Assembly: GCA_030549775.1 (NCBI GenBank)
Contig: CM060174.1
Location: forward strand, 49,615,707-49,679,706
Direction: 5' to 3'
Source of the DNA: Tamarix chinensis
Taxonomy: Eukaryota; Streptophyta; Magnoliopsida; Caryophyllales; Tamaricaceae
DNA length: 64,000 nucleotides
Shown here: positions 11,926 to 23,877 of the stretch, in pieces
Layout: each line of letters opens with the position of its first letter
Numbering within the stretch: position 1 is the stretch's first letter
The notes under the pieces: generated by a model
What the model was told of the DNA's origin: nothing
Seen by the model: only the letters and a program-made list of their open reading frames with translations
Database searches by the model: none
Position numbers and translations under genes: made by a program

Positions 11926-12026
11926 GTGGCGGTAATATCCCCGAAATTTATGGTGTTTGCTTTTCGCTTCCGCTATCTTTTTAAACAAAATGAAATTTTT
12001 TAGTAATAAATTTTGGGAGTGTTACA

Positions 12027-13165
12027 ATTGGTGTCTCTATTGACCAAAATGGTTTGGCCTCTACTTTGACCTATTGATAAATTAAGCCAAACTAGTTGAC
12101 TAGTTACTATGACCAGTCAATTGGTTAGTCAAGCCCATCAATTGATTTCTCTATAGGCCAAAATGGGTTGATCTCTACTTAGACCCATCAACCAGTTGAA
12201 CCAAACTAGTCGACTAGTTCTCATGAACAAATTATTGGTGAGGCTAAGTAGTCAATTGGTTCTTCTATGTTGTTCTGGTTCAAGTCTAATATGACTAAGT
12301 CCACCTCGAAGCTACCTAGTTTGTTATAATTTGTTGTGTTTCTTTTAGGTCTTTTGTGTTGATACTTCCATGCATTTACAACATTTTGCTTATGATTTCA
12401 AATATGATTTATCGGATTTAATATGAATCACCATGATTGTATTTGAGACTTCATTTTGGTTAATTTTGATGTCATTTCTAAATACCCAATTATGGCTTTA
12501 GCACCTTGTGATGTGTTTAATATTATCAATTGAAAAAACTCAATTTGGTTAATTGTGTTTAGTGTTATCACTTGAAAACACCCAATTTAGTTTAATAGAA
12601 TTTAATTATGTTTGGTGTTGTCACTTTAAAACACCCAATTTGGTTATGTGTGGACTTGTTGTGATTTGTGATATTACTTGTAATCTAATTAATGGTTTAA
12701 TATTTCGTTCGAGCCTCTTTTTCTAGCTCTCGGGGTAACTAGTGGGAGTTAGTTGGCAGGTCATCCTTAGTTATATTCTTCACTCAGTACATATTTCCTT
12801 ATCTACCAGCTTGTAGTCAGTAGGAGGTATGTGCATATCTTTAAGGCATAGGATTATACTTTGGTAGACCAGTATGTCATCAATGTCTAGTTCGGATGGG
12901 TGAGGTATAGTATAATCCCTCTAGCACTTTGTATTGTCCATTGCTTAGGTGGGGCTAGTATCTCAACTTTTGGCCCTCGTGGTAGAGACATTTAAGGTGT
13001 GTTGGGTAAGGTATCCTAGTACAATCCCCCTTGGTGTACTTCAACCACATGTGGTGGGTGTAGTATCCCAATTTGTGGCAGGTGCACTTGATGTGTGGCG
13101 GGTGTGGTATCCCTAAAGAAACCCCCTTTGATGTATCTTAACTTAACCTAGTTGTGGTGACTTTC
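12027..13165 (+). repeat. B1 5' LTR, second segment
   Basis: Resumes the B1 LTR after A2. The part from about 12525 aligns with 40915-41560 in the B1 3' LTR (shared words ATTATCAATTG, AACACCCAAT, TTATGTGTGGACTT and the later GTGTGGTATCCC units). It stops near 13165, before the expected GGGTGTTACA end, where a deletion joins it to the RNase H remnant. Confidence 0.7.
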
Positions 13166-13175
13166 TCCTTAAAGA

Positions 13176-14990
13176 TCTAGTGAAATTACCTATATGAAGT
13201 ATAGTGTAAGTTCTACATAGACCATAAGAGCCTCAAGAACATCTTCATGCAGAGATAATTGAACATGAGGCAGAGGAGATTGCTGGAGTTGGCTAAAGAC
13301 TACGATTTTGAGTTGACCTATAATGAGGGTGAGGTTAATGTCCTAGTAGATGATCTTGGTAGGAAGATTTCACATGCCTTGGGTTTATAGGTAGTACTAG
13401 ATTGGATCTAGCGATATCTTTAGGAGTTGAGCATTGAGCTTATTAGACTCAAGGATCTTAATATGAGTGCCTTCTCGATCACTCCAACAATATTCAATGA
13501 GATTCTAGCATGTTAGCTAGGAGATGTCAAATTTGAAAGAATTAAGAAGGTAATATCCAGGGCAGAATAGTGAGATTTGAGATTTTTGAGGATGGTAGCA
13601 TCTGTTTCTGAGGACGATGATTTGTTCCACATAACTGTGGGAAACTTAATAGGAGGAGGATAATAGTGGAGTGTCATTTTGCGCCTTATTTCATCCATCC
13701 AAGAGGGGATAAGTTGTACAAGTATTTGAGACAAATCTATTAGTGTCCTCGTATGAAGCAAGAGGTTGTAAACTTTGTGTCTCGGTGCTTGATGTGTCAG
13801 AAGGATAAGGTGGAACACAAGAATCCGACTAGTTTAGTTCAGCCATTGGAGGGCCTTGAGTGGAAAGGGGATAGTGTGTCAATGGCTTCATGGTTGGATT
13901 ACCTAAGACCCATAATAATTCAAATTCTAAATGGGTTGTGGTTGATTGATTGACTAAGTCAGCGGTATTCATTTAAATAAAGTCGACGTGGAGTATGGAG
14001 CATATGGCCAGTGCTTACAGGACGTATATGGTTCTGTACCGTAGGATGCCTAAGGAAATTGTGTTGAATCGAGATTCTAGATAATTGTCACACTTCTAGT
14101 AAAAGTTACAAGCTGCTTTTGGCACACAGCTTAAGATGAGCATAGCTTTCCACCCAGCTATAGATAGGCAAACTGAGCGTACAATTTAGACCTTAGAGGA
14201 TATTATTTGATCTTATGTTCTTGAAGTTCTGGGTATTTCACTTGGACTTGGTGGAGTTCTCCTACAATAATAGTCATCATGTAAGGATAGGAATGGCACC
14301 TTTTGAGGCACTTTATGGACGGAAGTTTTGTAGTCCTATATGTTGGAGCGACTCTAGTGATACGGCAATGTTGGGACCAGCGATGATAGAGGACACTACC
14401 AGGTAGATGAGGATGATTCGAGACCAGATGAAGGCAACCTAAGATAGGTAGAAGAGCTATGCAGATCCATGGAGTAGAGTAGATTAGTATAAGGTAGGCA
14501 ATAGAGTCCTTTTGAGAGTTTTGCTAACTAAGGGAATGATGCATTTTGGTCATAAGGGCAAGCTTAGCTCAAGGTTCATTAGACTGTATGAGATTTTGGA
14601 TATGGCTAGAGAGGCTTCTTACTGTCTTGACTTACTTGTTGAGCTTTTGTGTAGGGATAAGGTTTTTCAAATCTCTTAGTTAAGGAGTTACATGTCAGAT
14701 ATATCGCACATCACTCAGCCAAAGACAATTGAGCTCTATGAGATGTTGACTTACGAGGAACAACTGTTGAGAATCCTTGATTATAAGACTTGGGTGACAC
14801 ATTCAAATATTATTCCCCTCATGAAAGTCTTGTGGTCACATCATGGAGAAGAGGATGTTTCTTGGGAGTTTGAGGAAGAGATCAAGATGAAATATCCAAA
14901 GTTGTTTACTTGGGTGCATTGTATGGGTAACAATGCCTCTTTTAAGGGGGTAGTGCCTTTTTTGTGTATTAACCCTTTGTTGTCGTAATC
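13176..14990 (+). pseudogene. B1 pol remnant: RNase H end, integrase, chromodomain
   Basis: A broken polyprotein with many stops and shifts. The start reads DHKSLKNIF then LELAKDYDFELTYNEGE, the end of RNase H. Next comes the integrase zinc-binding part with CLMCQKDKVEH (about 13790), then the core: LID followed by LTKSAVF (about 13950), LNRDSR (about 14065) and RQTERTI (about 14170), so all three catalytic acidic positions can still be recognised. The C-terminal part carries a chromodomain at 14730-14910. Gag, protease and RT are absent. Chromodomain plus this integrase places it in the Tekay/Del chromoviruses (family knowledge). Confidence 0.85.
14692..14988 (+). pseudogene. Chromodomain end of the B1 integrase
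   Basis: The longest clean frame of the B1 remnant, 98 codons. It reads YEEQLLRILDYKTWV, then IPLMKVLWSHHGEEDVSWEF and EEEIKMKYPKLF. This matches the Tekay/Del chromodomain, where the pattern is RILDRK, IPLVKVLWRNH and ATWE with RYPELF (family knowledge). The aromatic Trp of VLW and of SWE are kept. In chromoviruses this domain is thought to direct integration to heterochromatin. The N-terminal M is not a real start. Confidence 0.8.
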
Positions 14991-15054
14991 TTTTGGTTGA
15001 TGGCCTATGATTTTCTTATGTTTTGAGCTTACAGCAATACGTTTCTTCTTGTGG

Positions 15055-15087
15055 ACTTTGGAGACGAAGTTTCTTTTAAGGGGTTAG
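15055..15087 (+). other. Hairpin and polypurine tract before the B1 3' LTR
   Basis: Stem ACTTTG / CGAAGT (six pairs, one a T-G wobble) with loop GAGA at 15055-15070, then the tract TTTCTTTTAAGGGGTTAG ending at 15087, directly before the LTR start TGTTATAATAC. The polypurine tract primes plus-strand DNA synthesis; the hairpin recurs before the tract in A4 and D. Confidence 0.7.
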
Positions 15088-16864
15088 TGTTATAATACAT
15101 CATCCCAAAATCCTTCAAATAGTATTTTGATATAAAATAAATGAGTTTTGGTTTTTAAACAGACTAGTAGTTATAATAAAAAATGTTAATTTTAGATGTA
15201 ATAATCAATAGATTCACATAACCAAAAAATTGGTGCACTAAGGACTTTACATTCTAGTTCTTGATAGACCAGCCAACTGGTTTGCCCAAACCTATCAGCT
15301 GGTTGTCCTACGATTTCATAACCATTTCTAATTTTGAATTAAATTTCTCTCTAATGGTTATAAAACCTTATAATTAGAGTAAAATTATGCTAATAAAATT
15401 TGTTTAGTGCTTTGGGTTTATTTTCCCAATATTTAGATCATTACTTAATTTTAATTAACTAATTTTTTCTCAAAAGGCACTTTTGAAGCAAGCTTTACCT
15501 TTTTTATCCTCACCCTCACCCCACCTTCTCTCTTCTAGAAACTAGGGAATGGATAATGACTTTGTGCACCATCCCCTGACTTGCCAACCCACTACCATGA
15601 TCATTTTTGACAGCAGATAACCCCCTTACCACCCCATCAAGTCAGCCCTTACTTCTTGGTTACCCACACTCAACCTCACTAGTCTTATTCCCCTTTTCTC
15701 CTAAAAATTTCAACCTAGCCTTGCCTTTATACGTCTCATTTCTGATCCATTTTCATACCTCACACTGTGCTCCTACTCTCTTCTCCCTTCTCCTTATAGA
15801 AATGTATCCCAAGTGTTGAGAATCCTTTCATTTTCCCTCTTCTTCCCTCTACTGAGAAAAGAATAGGCTTTCTCTAATTTTCTCCCTTCTTTTTGTGAAA
15901 ATTGTGTTCTTTTTTTTCTTCTAATCATGTTTTTAGTTCTCTCTTTCTTTCCTCAAACAAAAAACAATTATGGTTGATAAAGGTTGAAGATTCTAGCTCT
16001 TCCTTTAATACCCTATTTTTTAGAAGAAAAAAGGAAGTGTTTTGTGTCCTTCTTTTTCTTCTTCTTCTAATTTTTCTCAGTTTTAATAATGTTTTGAAAG
16101 AGTATTTCAATGGTTTTAACTTTGATTCTCTTAGGAATTGTAGTAATGATAGCTAAGTCATCCAATAAGAGTTTTATGCTAGAAGAATTATTTCAAGATA
16201 AGGCATTCTTATCTTTAACATAAATAGGTTGATGTGGCATATTGGAGTTCCATATGTTTGGTGCTTATATGAGTTTGATCTAATTGTGTTCCATGGTTCG
16301 AGAATGCGGTATAATTCTTCCCAAGTTAGTGTGAATTGGAATTCTCTGATTTTGAGCTTAAAATGGATTTTTTAGCACGATTTGTGCCATTTTGTGTATT
16401 ACCATATGTCCATGTGATTCTATGTGTGTAGTATGTAGTTTTATGTGTGTTTTGATAAAGAAGTATGTTAGGATTAATATGGTAAAGTATAGTATATTTT
16501 GGTGTATATTTCACAACTCTAGGTATGATTTTACCTAGACTAGTTGATCGGTTCCTTAAACCCATCAAATAGTTGTACAAGTAGTCGAATGGTTAGGAGT
16601 TTTGAGTTGACTGGTTTCGATAAATAGTCGATTGGTTAGTCAAACCCATTGATTGTTGTCTATGCTAACCACAACAGCTCGGCCTCTACATAGACCCATC
16701 AATCAATTAAACCAAACAAGTTGATTAGTTACTATGACTAGTTAATCAGTTGGTTAAACCCATTGATTTGTTTTTCTACAGGCCAAAATATGTTGGTCTC
16801 TAATTAGACCCATCGACTAGTTCAACCAAACTAATCGACAGGTTCTCATCAAAAATCGTTGGCA
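15088..16864 (+). repeat. B1 3' LTR, first segment
   Basis: Starts TGTTATAATAC after the polypurine tract. Alignable with 1863-3154 and then 12027-12240. Small frames inside (15607-15819, 15902-16156) are pyrimidine-rich leader and not genes. It is broken at about 16864 by element C; the next B1 bases are at 40915 and about 280 bp of LTR, by comparison with 12240-12525, are missing at the break. Confidence 0.72.
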
Positions 16865-16865
16865 T

Positions 16866-18500
16866 AATCGTCAAAGCACATATCCGAATATCTAAATCAC
16901 TCTACTGGATCATCTCTATCCCCATACCACTAAACTCTTCCAATGTGATGTCTTCCAACATAAGGCATCTGCAATGATGTTGGCCTTACCTTCATGGTAG
17001 GTCAACTAGATATCATAGTTCTTTACCAACTCTAGCCTTCTCCTCTTCCTTATATTCAACTCCTTCTAAGTGAATATATACTTGATGCTCTTATGATCAT
17101 GTAGAATTTACCCTCAAAATCTTCAACGCAAAAACAACTACATCCAACTCTAGATCATACGTCTAATAATTATGCTCATCCTACTTCAACCAATGAGAAG
17201 CATAAGCCACAACCTTACCACACTACATCAGGACACAACCTAATCTGTCTTTTGATACTCATAATATAGACCTCAGGTCCACCAGTACCCAAGGGAAAAG
17301 TCAAAACCGATATTTTAGTCAACCGCTACTTCAACTCTTGAAATGCTTACTCGCAAGCATCATCTCACTAGAATTTGGTTGTCGTCGTCTTCTTAAAAAG
17401 GTTCATCAAAATATGAGCTACCTTTAAGAAATACTAAACAAAACATCTGTATTACCTGGCCAAACATAGGAAACTACATGCCTTAGGGATTCTAGTGGGT
17501 GCCTTCCACTCTGTCACTACTAAAATCTTATTAGAGTCCATGATGACTCCTCCTACTAACACTACGTGTCCCAAAAATATAACTTTCTAAAGCCATAACT
17601 CGTACTTAGAGTTTTGGCATATAACTTATACTCTATCAGGAGTGACAAAATCGTTTATAGAAGCTGCTCATGCTCCTCTCTACTCTAAGAATAAACCAAA
17701 ATATTATTAATGAAAACCACCACAAACTGATTGAGGAACAGTTGGAAAATCCTTGTCATCAAGCCTATAAAGATGGCGGGCACATTAGTGAATCTAAAAG
17801 GAATCATTATAAACTCATAGTGCCTGTACCGTGTCCCAAAGGTCATCTTCATGATGTCTGCCTCAGTGATGCACAACTGATGATAACTTGAACTCAAGTC
17901 AACCTTCAAGTGATTAAAGAAGTCGTTGATCCTCAGAAGCGGATAGTGGCTCTTCACCATTAACTAATTCAAGCCTCGATAATCTATACACAATTAACAG
18001 CTCCCATCCTTCTTCTTCACAAATAACATCGGTGCTCCCCATGGAGACACACTTGGCAAGATATACCCGTGAGCCAACAAGTCCTCCAACCGAGTCTTCA
18101 ATTCCCTTAACTCCACTAGTTCCATCCAATAGGGCAACTTAGAAATAGATTCATCCCCTGGTACCAACTTAATGGTGAAATCTATCTCCCGCACAAGCGG
18201 TATACCTGAAATCTCCTCAAGAAACAGATCTAGAAACTCCTGAACAACTAAAATGCTCTCCAATACTAACACATCAATGTTCAACTCCTGAACTCAGCAC
18301 AAAAACATAGGGTAACCCTCTACACCAAAGAATATAATGTATGAGTAGATACAACCTTTGTCGTAGGTCTAGACTTGCATCTTTAGTAAGAGAGTCTAGC
18401 ACCCTGAGGTCCCCGCAACATGACTCCTTCCTATAAACAATCTATCACAACCTTAGATTCCTAACATATCTAACCTAATGATAATCTCAAAATCATGAAG
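16866..18500 (-). pseudogene. C pol remnant: protease-RT linker, reverse transcriptase, RNase H
   Basis: Minus-strand reading gives the linker with VLVLESILVVQEFLDLF and EISGIPLVREIDFTIKLVPG, then RT: ELKTRLEDLLAHGYILPSV, SPWGAPMLFVKKKDGS, LCIDYRGLN, KVDLSSSYHQL and RHYEFIMIPFRFTNVPA. The catalytic FIDDILVYS of the family is FINNILVYS here, both Asp being Asn. Two TAA stops lie in the IDYRGLN region. RNase H follows with frameshifts down to about 16880, where LELVKNYDI and LTYHEGKAN are readable. Dead enzyme; useful only for placing the element. Confidence 0.85.
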
Positions 18501-18515
18501 CACTACAAAATAATT
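18501..18515 (+). repeat. CACTA left terminal inverted repeat
   Basis: CACTACAAAATAATT, preceded by AAG. Perfect inverse of the right end. Confidence 0.95.
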
Positions 18516-18770
18516 TACTTTTGCCAATAGAAACTTAGGCACATATACTTTTTATGTTGGTAAAAGTAACTAATACCAACACATAATCTTCTGTGGGCAA
18601 TAATGTAGTTTTTTCCACATAAATGTTTTATCTGTTGGTATTAATATGTTATGCCAACAGATCTTTTACCATCACTTATATCTGTGGTTCTTAGTAGCAT
18701 TATACCAACAAAACTAATACCCACTTTTATATCTGTTGGTATTAGTGTTTATAAAATTTAACAATAATAT
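18516..18770. repeat. CACTA left subterminal repeats
   Basis: Several direct and inverted copies of short words: CCAACA, ATCTGTTGGTATTA, GGTAAAAGTAACTAATA, TATGCCAACAGATC. In CACTA elements such subterminal repeats are transposase binding sites (family knowledge). Confidence 0.8.
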
Positions 18771-20245
18771 TTGTTTTTATATAATTTTAATAATGATTAA
18801 TTCTATTCTTTTTAATATAATAATAATGATAATATTATAATAATAATAATAATAATAATAAGTAAGTCATTAGTCATTATTAGAAATAATAGTTTACATA
18901 TATTATTATTAATTATTATTTTATTTCTAATTTTTATATTAATATTGTTCATAATGGTGTCTTTTAACAATTATAATGAAATAATATATATTATATCTAC
19001 TACCATTTACTATTAAATTAATTTATTATTAAATACTACCAATTATCATTCAAATTTATATTATCTTAACAATAATAAATATTATCAATAATCATTCACA
19101 TTATTAATAATATATTAGTAATTATCAGATATTATTATTAATTTATTTAAAATAATGATTTATATTATACTTATTAATTTATTATTATTTTAATAAAAAA
19201 ATATTATTACTAATTTTTGGAAATTATGATTAATATTTATATTATTCATATTTGTATTTATTTCCCATTATTAATTATTTTTAATAATAATTATTATTTT
19301 ATTATAAATTATGATTAATATTATCTTAATAATACATTATAAAATATTAATTTTATATTAAATATTTTTAAATAATACTAATTATTATTTAAAATTTTAA
19401 CTTAATAATATTATTAGATAATTAATAATATTATTATTATTAGCTGTAAAATTAATTATATTATTTATAAAAAAAATTATAATTATTATAGTCAATATTA
19501 TAATAATTAATTGTTATTAATAGAATTATTTTTTTAGGGCTTACAGATGGATTTTTTGAAAATGTGTTAAATTATTTTTAGTCGTTTAAACTATTATAAG
19601 AATATTTCTCGAATGTATTTGAAATATTATCTTTAATGTCATCTATTATAGAACCTTTTAATATCTTTATCTGTAGTAAATATTTCTATCTTTGAAATTA
19701 TTTATTTTTACGAGGTCGATAAGATCTTAAAAAAATATTAAATTAAATATTTTCACAACTTATTTATGTTTTTCTTTCCATTTTGGCTTATGAATGACTT
19801 TTTGAAAATGTGTTATTTTATTTTTAGTCTCTCAAAAATTTATTAAAATATTTCTTTTGATTTATTTTAAATATTATTTTTTATTATATTTTTTATTTTA
19901 ATAAGCGTAACGATTTGTTTAAAATAAAATTATTTATTCGGATAAGTCTTTTATTTTATCTGAAAACTATTTATAGTTTTTATGAGTGTCTTTCTATTAT
20001 AATTTATTTTATAAATATTTTCTAAAGTTAAAAAAGAAGATATTATTTCGAGGACGTATAAAGTATTTTTGTAAATAATATAGATATTTATACTCATTAG
20101 TAACTTTTTTCAAAATTTTTTTCGAAATTCTTTGTATAACTCTTATATTATTTTAGGCCTTTGGATCCTTTTGAAATGATTTTTTATTAAATAATTTGTA
20201 GATAAAATTTTCCAAGAATATTTTTAGATGTATAGTATTTATTTA
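18771..20245. other. AT-rich spacer of the CACTA element
   Basis: Very AT-rich, dominated by ATT/TAA triplets. I see no coding sequence, splice pattern or clear tandem unit in it. Confidence 0.6.
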
Positions 20246-20267
20246 TATATGTGTATTTGAGAAAAAA

Positions 20268-20660
20268 AAAACCCGGACCCGGACCCTGACCCCGACACTC
20301 TTCTTTTTCCCTCTCTCTCTTCTTCTCTCCCTTCTCTTCTATTATTTCCCGTCGGTCTCCTTCCCTCTTCGCCCCATCGACGTCGCCACTAGCTCCTCCA
20401 TTGTCAACAGCCGACCGTTGGCCACCATCAACGTTGCCACTCCAGCTGCACGCCACCGTTGTGCCTGCCACCTCCAGCGCTGCAGCAACCAACAGTCGAA
20501 GCAGTAGCAGCACAGGTCGTGCCGCCATCCTCCGGCCACGGCGAGCCTCGCTGGTTGCGGGCGAGCAATCCTCGAACTCCGGCGTATCTTCTCTGGCCTT
20601 CACCCATTCAGATTTGTTAGTTTCGTTTGGTATAAATTTTCGAAAACCCTAACCCTTGTT
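20268..20660 (+). other. GC-rich exon-like block inside the CACTA element
   Basis: An abrupt GC-rich island: a CCCGGACCC start, a CT-rich run, then CCATCGACGTCGCC and related words and, at about 20641, CGAAAACCCTAACCC, a form common in plant 5' leaders. Stop-poor frames exist on both strands (83 codons on plus from 20401, 138 on minus) and neither matches a family I recognise. It could be the 5' leader and first exon of a captured gene, perhaps the HAK/KUP gene whose exon lies 2 kb downstream, but nothing seen proves the link. Confidence 0.4.
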
Positions 20661-20697
20661 TTGATTAATTGAGTATGAATTAGCTTATGATAAGCTA

Positions 20698-21602
20698 AAT
20701 TGATTGTGTAATTATGCATATATATGTTATATGATTAATTTAGAGTGGTGAATTTTAGTACATTTGGTTGATTTGTGAAAATCGGATTTTAGGCCGGGTT
20801 GTGTCCGAATTTTTCGGATTCGTCCGATTAAGCTATTTTGGCAAATTGATTTTATGTTATGCTTTAAAATGTATCTAATTTTATGTTAGAACCATCAATT
20901 TGAGAAATTTATGTGGAATTCATTGGAATTGACTTTCTAGATCAAAATTCATGTGTAATGGAATTGGATTGTATAATTGAGTTTTTTTACTCAACTGATT
21001 TTATAATATCTTTTGAAATGTATTTAATTTCATATCGAACGTATTGATTTAGGAAAATTATGTGAAATTGATTGGAATTGGATTTTTGGGTCAAAACTCT
21101 TGCGTGTCTAAATTGGATTGTGTAATCGGGTTGTTTTATTCAATTGATTATATAAATTACATTAGAATACATTTAATTACAATTCCAAACTGTCAATTTA
21201 TATACTTTAGGAAGAATTGATCAGATTTGCGTTCCGGGCTCAAAACCCCTAATTATGCTAAATTAGATATTTCTTTTATTATTTTTGAGCAAATGATTAT
21301 ATGTTATGTAACAAAATATGTCTACTTGTATTTCTAAACATTCAATTTAAATAAATTAATAGAATTCAATCGAATTGTATTTTCAGGCCTAAAATCCTAG
21401 ATTTGAAGTGAAATTATGAAGTTGGTCATTTGTATGGTTGTTTTTCTAAACTTGAATATATAGAAATAGTTGAAATGGTATTCATAGCATCGTAACACCT
21501 TTAATTGAAATTACTTGATTTGAACTATCCAATTTTGTGTCTTGGGCTTTGAAACCCTAGTTTCGAAATCTAATAGTCTTGAATTGGCTACTTGAAAGAT
21601 TG
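20698..21602 (+). repeat. Six degenerate tandem units of about 149 bp in the CACTA element
   Basis: Unit starts at about 20698, 20849, 20998, 21147, 21294 and 21454. Shared order in each unit: GATTTTAT-like start, AAATGTATNTAATT, ATCAATTT-like word, GAATTGATTGGAATTG, then TTTTGGGTCAAAACTC, AAATTGGATTGTGTAAT and a T-rich tail ending CAATTG. Units 2 and 3 are most alike; the outer ones are more diverged. No coding potential seen. Confidence 0.75.
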
Positions 21603-22605
21603 TTTTATGGCATGCCCTACTATATATGTTACATTAGCTCACTTAATCAAGAGATATATCATGGTATTGTACTCTACCTCAAGATAGTACATTTAATGTA
21701 TGTAGCTTGACCAACCTAAGGAATGAATATCAAGAATAAGCATGTTGAATCTTGGATGTCTTCTAGCTAAATACACTGATAGCTAATAAAGTTCACCGTA
21801 TAATATATCCTATTATTTTACCTATTTCATTTATAGATTACCATAACAGTAGATAGCTTCTTGGTCATGCATTATGGAGTTGGTCCTTTCGGTTCTGCTC
21901 TTGAAGATTCTCGTATAATATCATTATACTGCATTATCTCCTTTTACAACCATAAAACCTTCTTAAAACAGTTTTTATGCAGGTCTATTACCATAGATGG
22001 TTGATATTTGGAGTTTGATATCCAAAAGATGCATTCGTTGCGTTTGAAGTTTCAGAAATTCAAATTATTCTGCTGAAAAATTAATTACTATGCTAAAATT
22101 CATTTGGCCAAAAGTTTCTGGGCACAAAGTTTTGGTTGTGAGATCATAAGTATAACCCATAAAATTCATTAGGTTTCCTTTGCTGGGGATCATTGCTAAA
22201 ATGGGCATGAAAATAGTGATTATTTGCTTTTGTTTAAATTTATTCTGGTTGGCAAATGAGTCTGCATTGTGTAGGCGTAAAGTGATCAGCAGTGACATAG
22301 ATTGTGGGTCTATCGTGTATAGAGTTAAATAGTTAGTTATACGAGTTGAAGTTCATTATATTAAAAGGGGGGATTTTTTTCTGCTCCTCTAAATTTTCAA
22401 ACTCCAAATATGTTTTGGATGGGATATAAGCTGGAACTTTTGTGTTGGTAATACTTATTTTCATGGCAAAGTGCTCTTTCTCCTCACACAGATCATAAAA
22501 AATAATAGAATGGGCGCAAAAGTCACCATCTTTTTATTCTTATCTTCTAATATTGTTGTGGTCCATAGGTGTGCTTTAGCTGATTGCCTGCGTAATATTA
22601 GTCAG
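21603..22605 (+). other. Intron-like sequence upstream of the captured exon
   Basis: AT-rich, with stops in all frames. Ends TAATATTAGTCAG at 22605, a plausible splice acceptor. No further exon of the transporter was recognised here. Confidence 0.45.
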
Positions 22606-22829
22606 CTTGTTTGCCCTGCAGCATTATGGTACCCACAAGGTGACATTTTTGTTTGCACCAATAGTGTTTATATGGTTGTTCTCTATATTTGCTATTGGGC
22701 TCTACAACATAATATATTGGAATCCAAGTATAGTACGTTCAATTTCTTCATATTATATCATAAAGTTTTTCAAGGATACCGGAAAAGATGGATGGATTTC
22801 TCTTGGAGGCATACTTCTCTCAGTTACTG
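22606..22829 (+). pseudogene. Captured exon of a HAK/KUP/KT potassium transporter
   Basis: 74 codons in one open frame: [20 protein letters not shown], then [20 protein letters not shown], then [15 protein letters not shown] and [20 protein letters not shown]. This is the conserved middle of plant HAK/KUP/KT K+ transporters, whose consensus here is [17 protein letters not shown], IGxYNIxxWNP and GGWxSLGGxLLxITG (family knowledge). The exon ends ACTG/GTATG, a good donor that splits the Gly codon just where the family continues EAMFADLGHF. The frame is undamaged but the rest of the gene is missing, so it is a fragment, not a functional channel or transporter. Confidence 0.88.
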
Positions 22830-23877
22830 GTATGTTGGATAACTTTTTTTTTCTTATTTCTTTACTGGGATTTGGTTTTCATTATTATAGTAATAGATTG
22901 ATCCGAATAATTTCTTCTTCTTCTTATTATTTTTTTTATATGCTTTGATTGGAGACACTGGATGCATTAGCTTTCTCTTCCATTATGTATCTCCGTAAGT
23001 CAGAGATAGAAACATGAAATTTTCTCCGTAAGTCAAAGATAGAAACATGAAATTTTCAAGATGCATTTGCCAATTATGCATAGACTAGATGTTTAAACAT
23101 ACTTTTAGCGGATTGCTAGCGGCAAATACGCCTACATAATATATACTATATATATACCTTGGAAATTTGTTATTCTTAACAGCCTTTTGACCATATTTCC
23201 TCCATCTATATCCATTATTAAGTATATCAACTTGACTCCTTATCTAAAACACATATCTTTGATTCTTCATCTTCTTGTAATGACCACTCTTTCTACTACT
23301 ATCATCATTGTAATTTTTTCTACCCAGCAGTTTGTTTGATTGTTGTTTCGAAATGAGGTTATGTGCTAATCACTTCATTTTTAATACTGGTATTTGATTG
23401 TTGTTGGACTTTTATAGCTAAGGCAGGTATTCATAATTGAAATTGCAAGTTAAAAACTTGGAATTACATGCATATTAAAAGGAACCACACCAGTTAAATA
23501 ATATCCTAGGAGAATTTAAATTAATCTAATTAAGTTACATGCATATTTTTTCAGGGAATACATCTTGATAATTATCAAAGAAAATATTAAAGATGCAGAA
23601 GTCGTTGGAGATGCTAAATAGGATGGGAATGAAGAGGATGGTGTTTGATATGTTAATAAATATGTCTTATATGTTAGCATAGGTTACAAGTTATATATAT
23701 TATACCTATACGACTATTATTGTTTTGATAGTTAAACTAAAGAACGATGATTATGTATGGTGTAATATATTTTATATAAAGATAAGTTATTGTTATAAGT
23801 AAATATTGCTACAACATGTATTATGGACATTATTGTCGTTTTACTAACAAATAATATATATATATATATAATTTTAG
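22830..23877 (+). other. Intron-like and 3'-terminal sequence downstream of the captured exon
   Basis: Starts with a donor-like GTATG and a T-rich run and is AT-rich throughout. At 23545-23555 TATTTTTTCAG could be an acceptor, followed by about 95 bp without AT bias (23556-23650) ending near GGTGTTTGATATG. I could not match that stretch to the transporter or to a transposase. A near-duplicate of about 22 bp (TCCGTAAGTCAGAGATAGAA) occurs at 22991 and 23025. Confidence 0.4.

Larger units (their letters stand above)
3155..12026 (+). repeat. A2, solo-type long LTR inserted in the B1 5' LTR, split by A3
   Basis: Begins TGTAATACCCC at 3155 and ends GTGTTACA at 12026. Without A3 and one copy of its target duplication it is about 4.8 kb. 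The flanks AATAG (3150-3154) and ATTGG (12027-12031) may be a target duplication with two changes. Order of parts: AT-rich start, pyrimidine-rich leader (3480-4770), possible splice donor CAAG/GTGAGT near 4780, minisatellite, CCACTATTAT-type units, terminal hairpin. No primer site or pol follows, so it is read as a solo LTR. It is a more divergent subfamily than A3-A5. Confidence 0.7.

Noticed and set aside
20187..20603. 138-codon minus-strand frame in the CACTA GC-rich block
   Set aside because: Low-complexity Arg/Glu/Gly/Ala composition and competing plus-strand frame; kept only as an exon-like block.
22065..22298. 77-codon minus-strand frame near the captured exon
   Set aside because: On the opposite strand to the transporter exon, in intron-like sequence, no family recognised.
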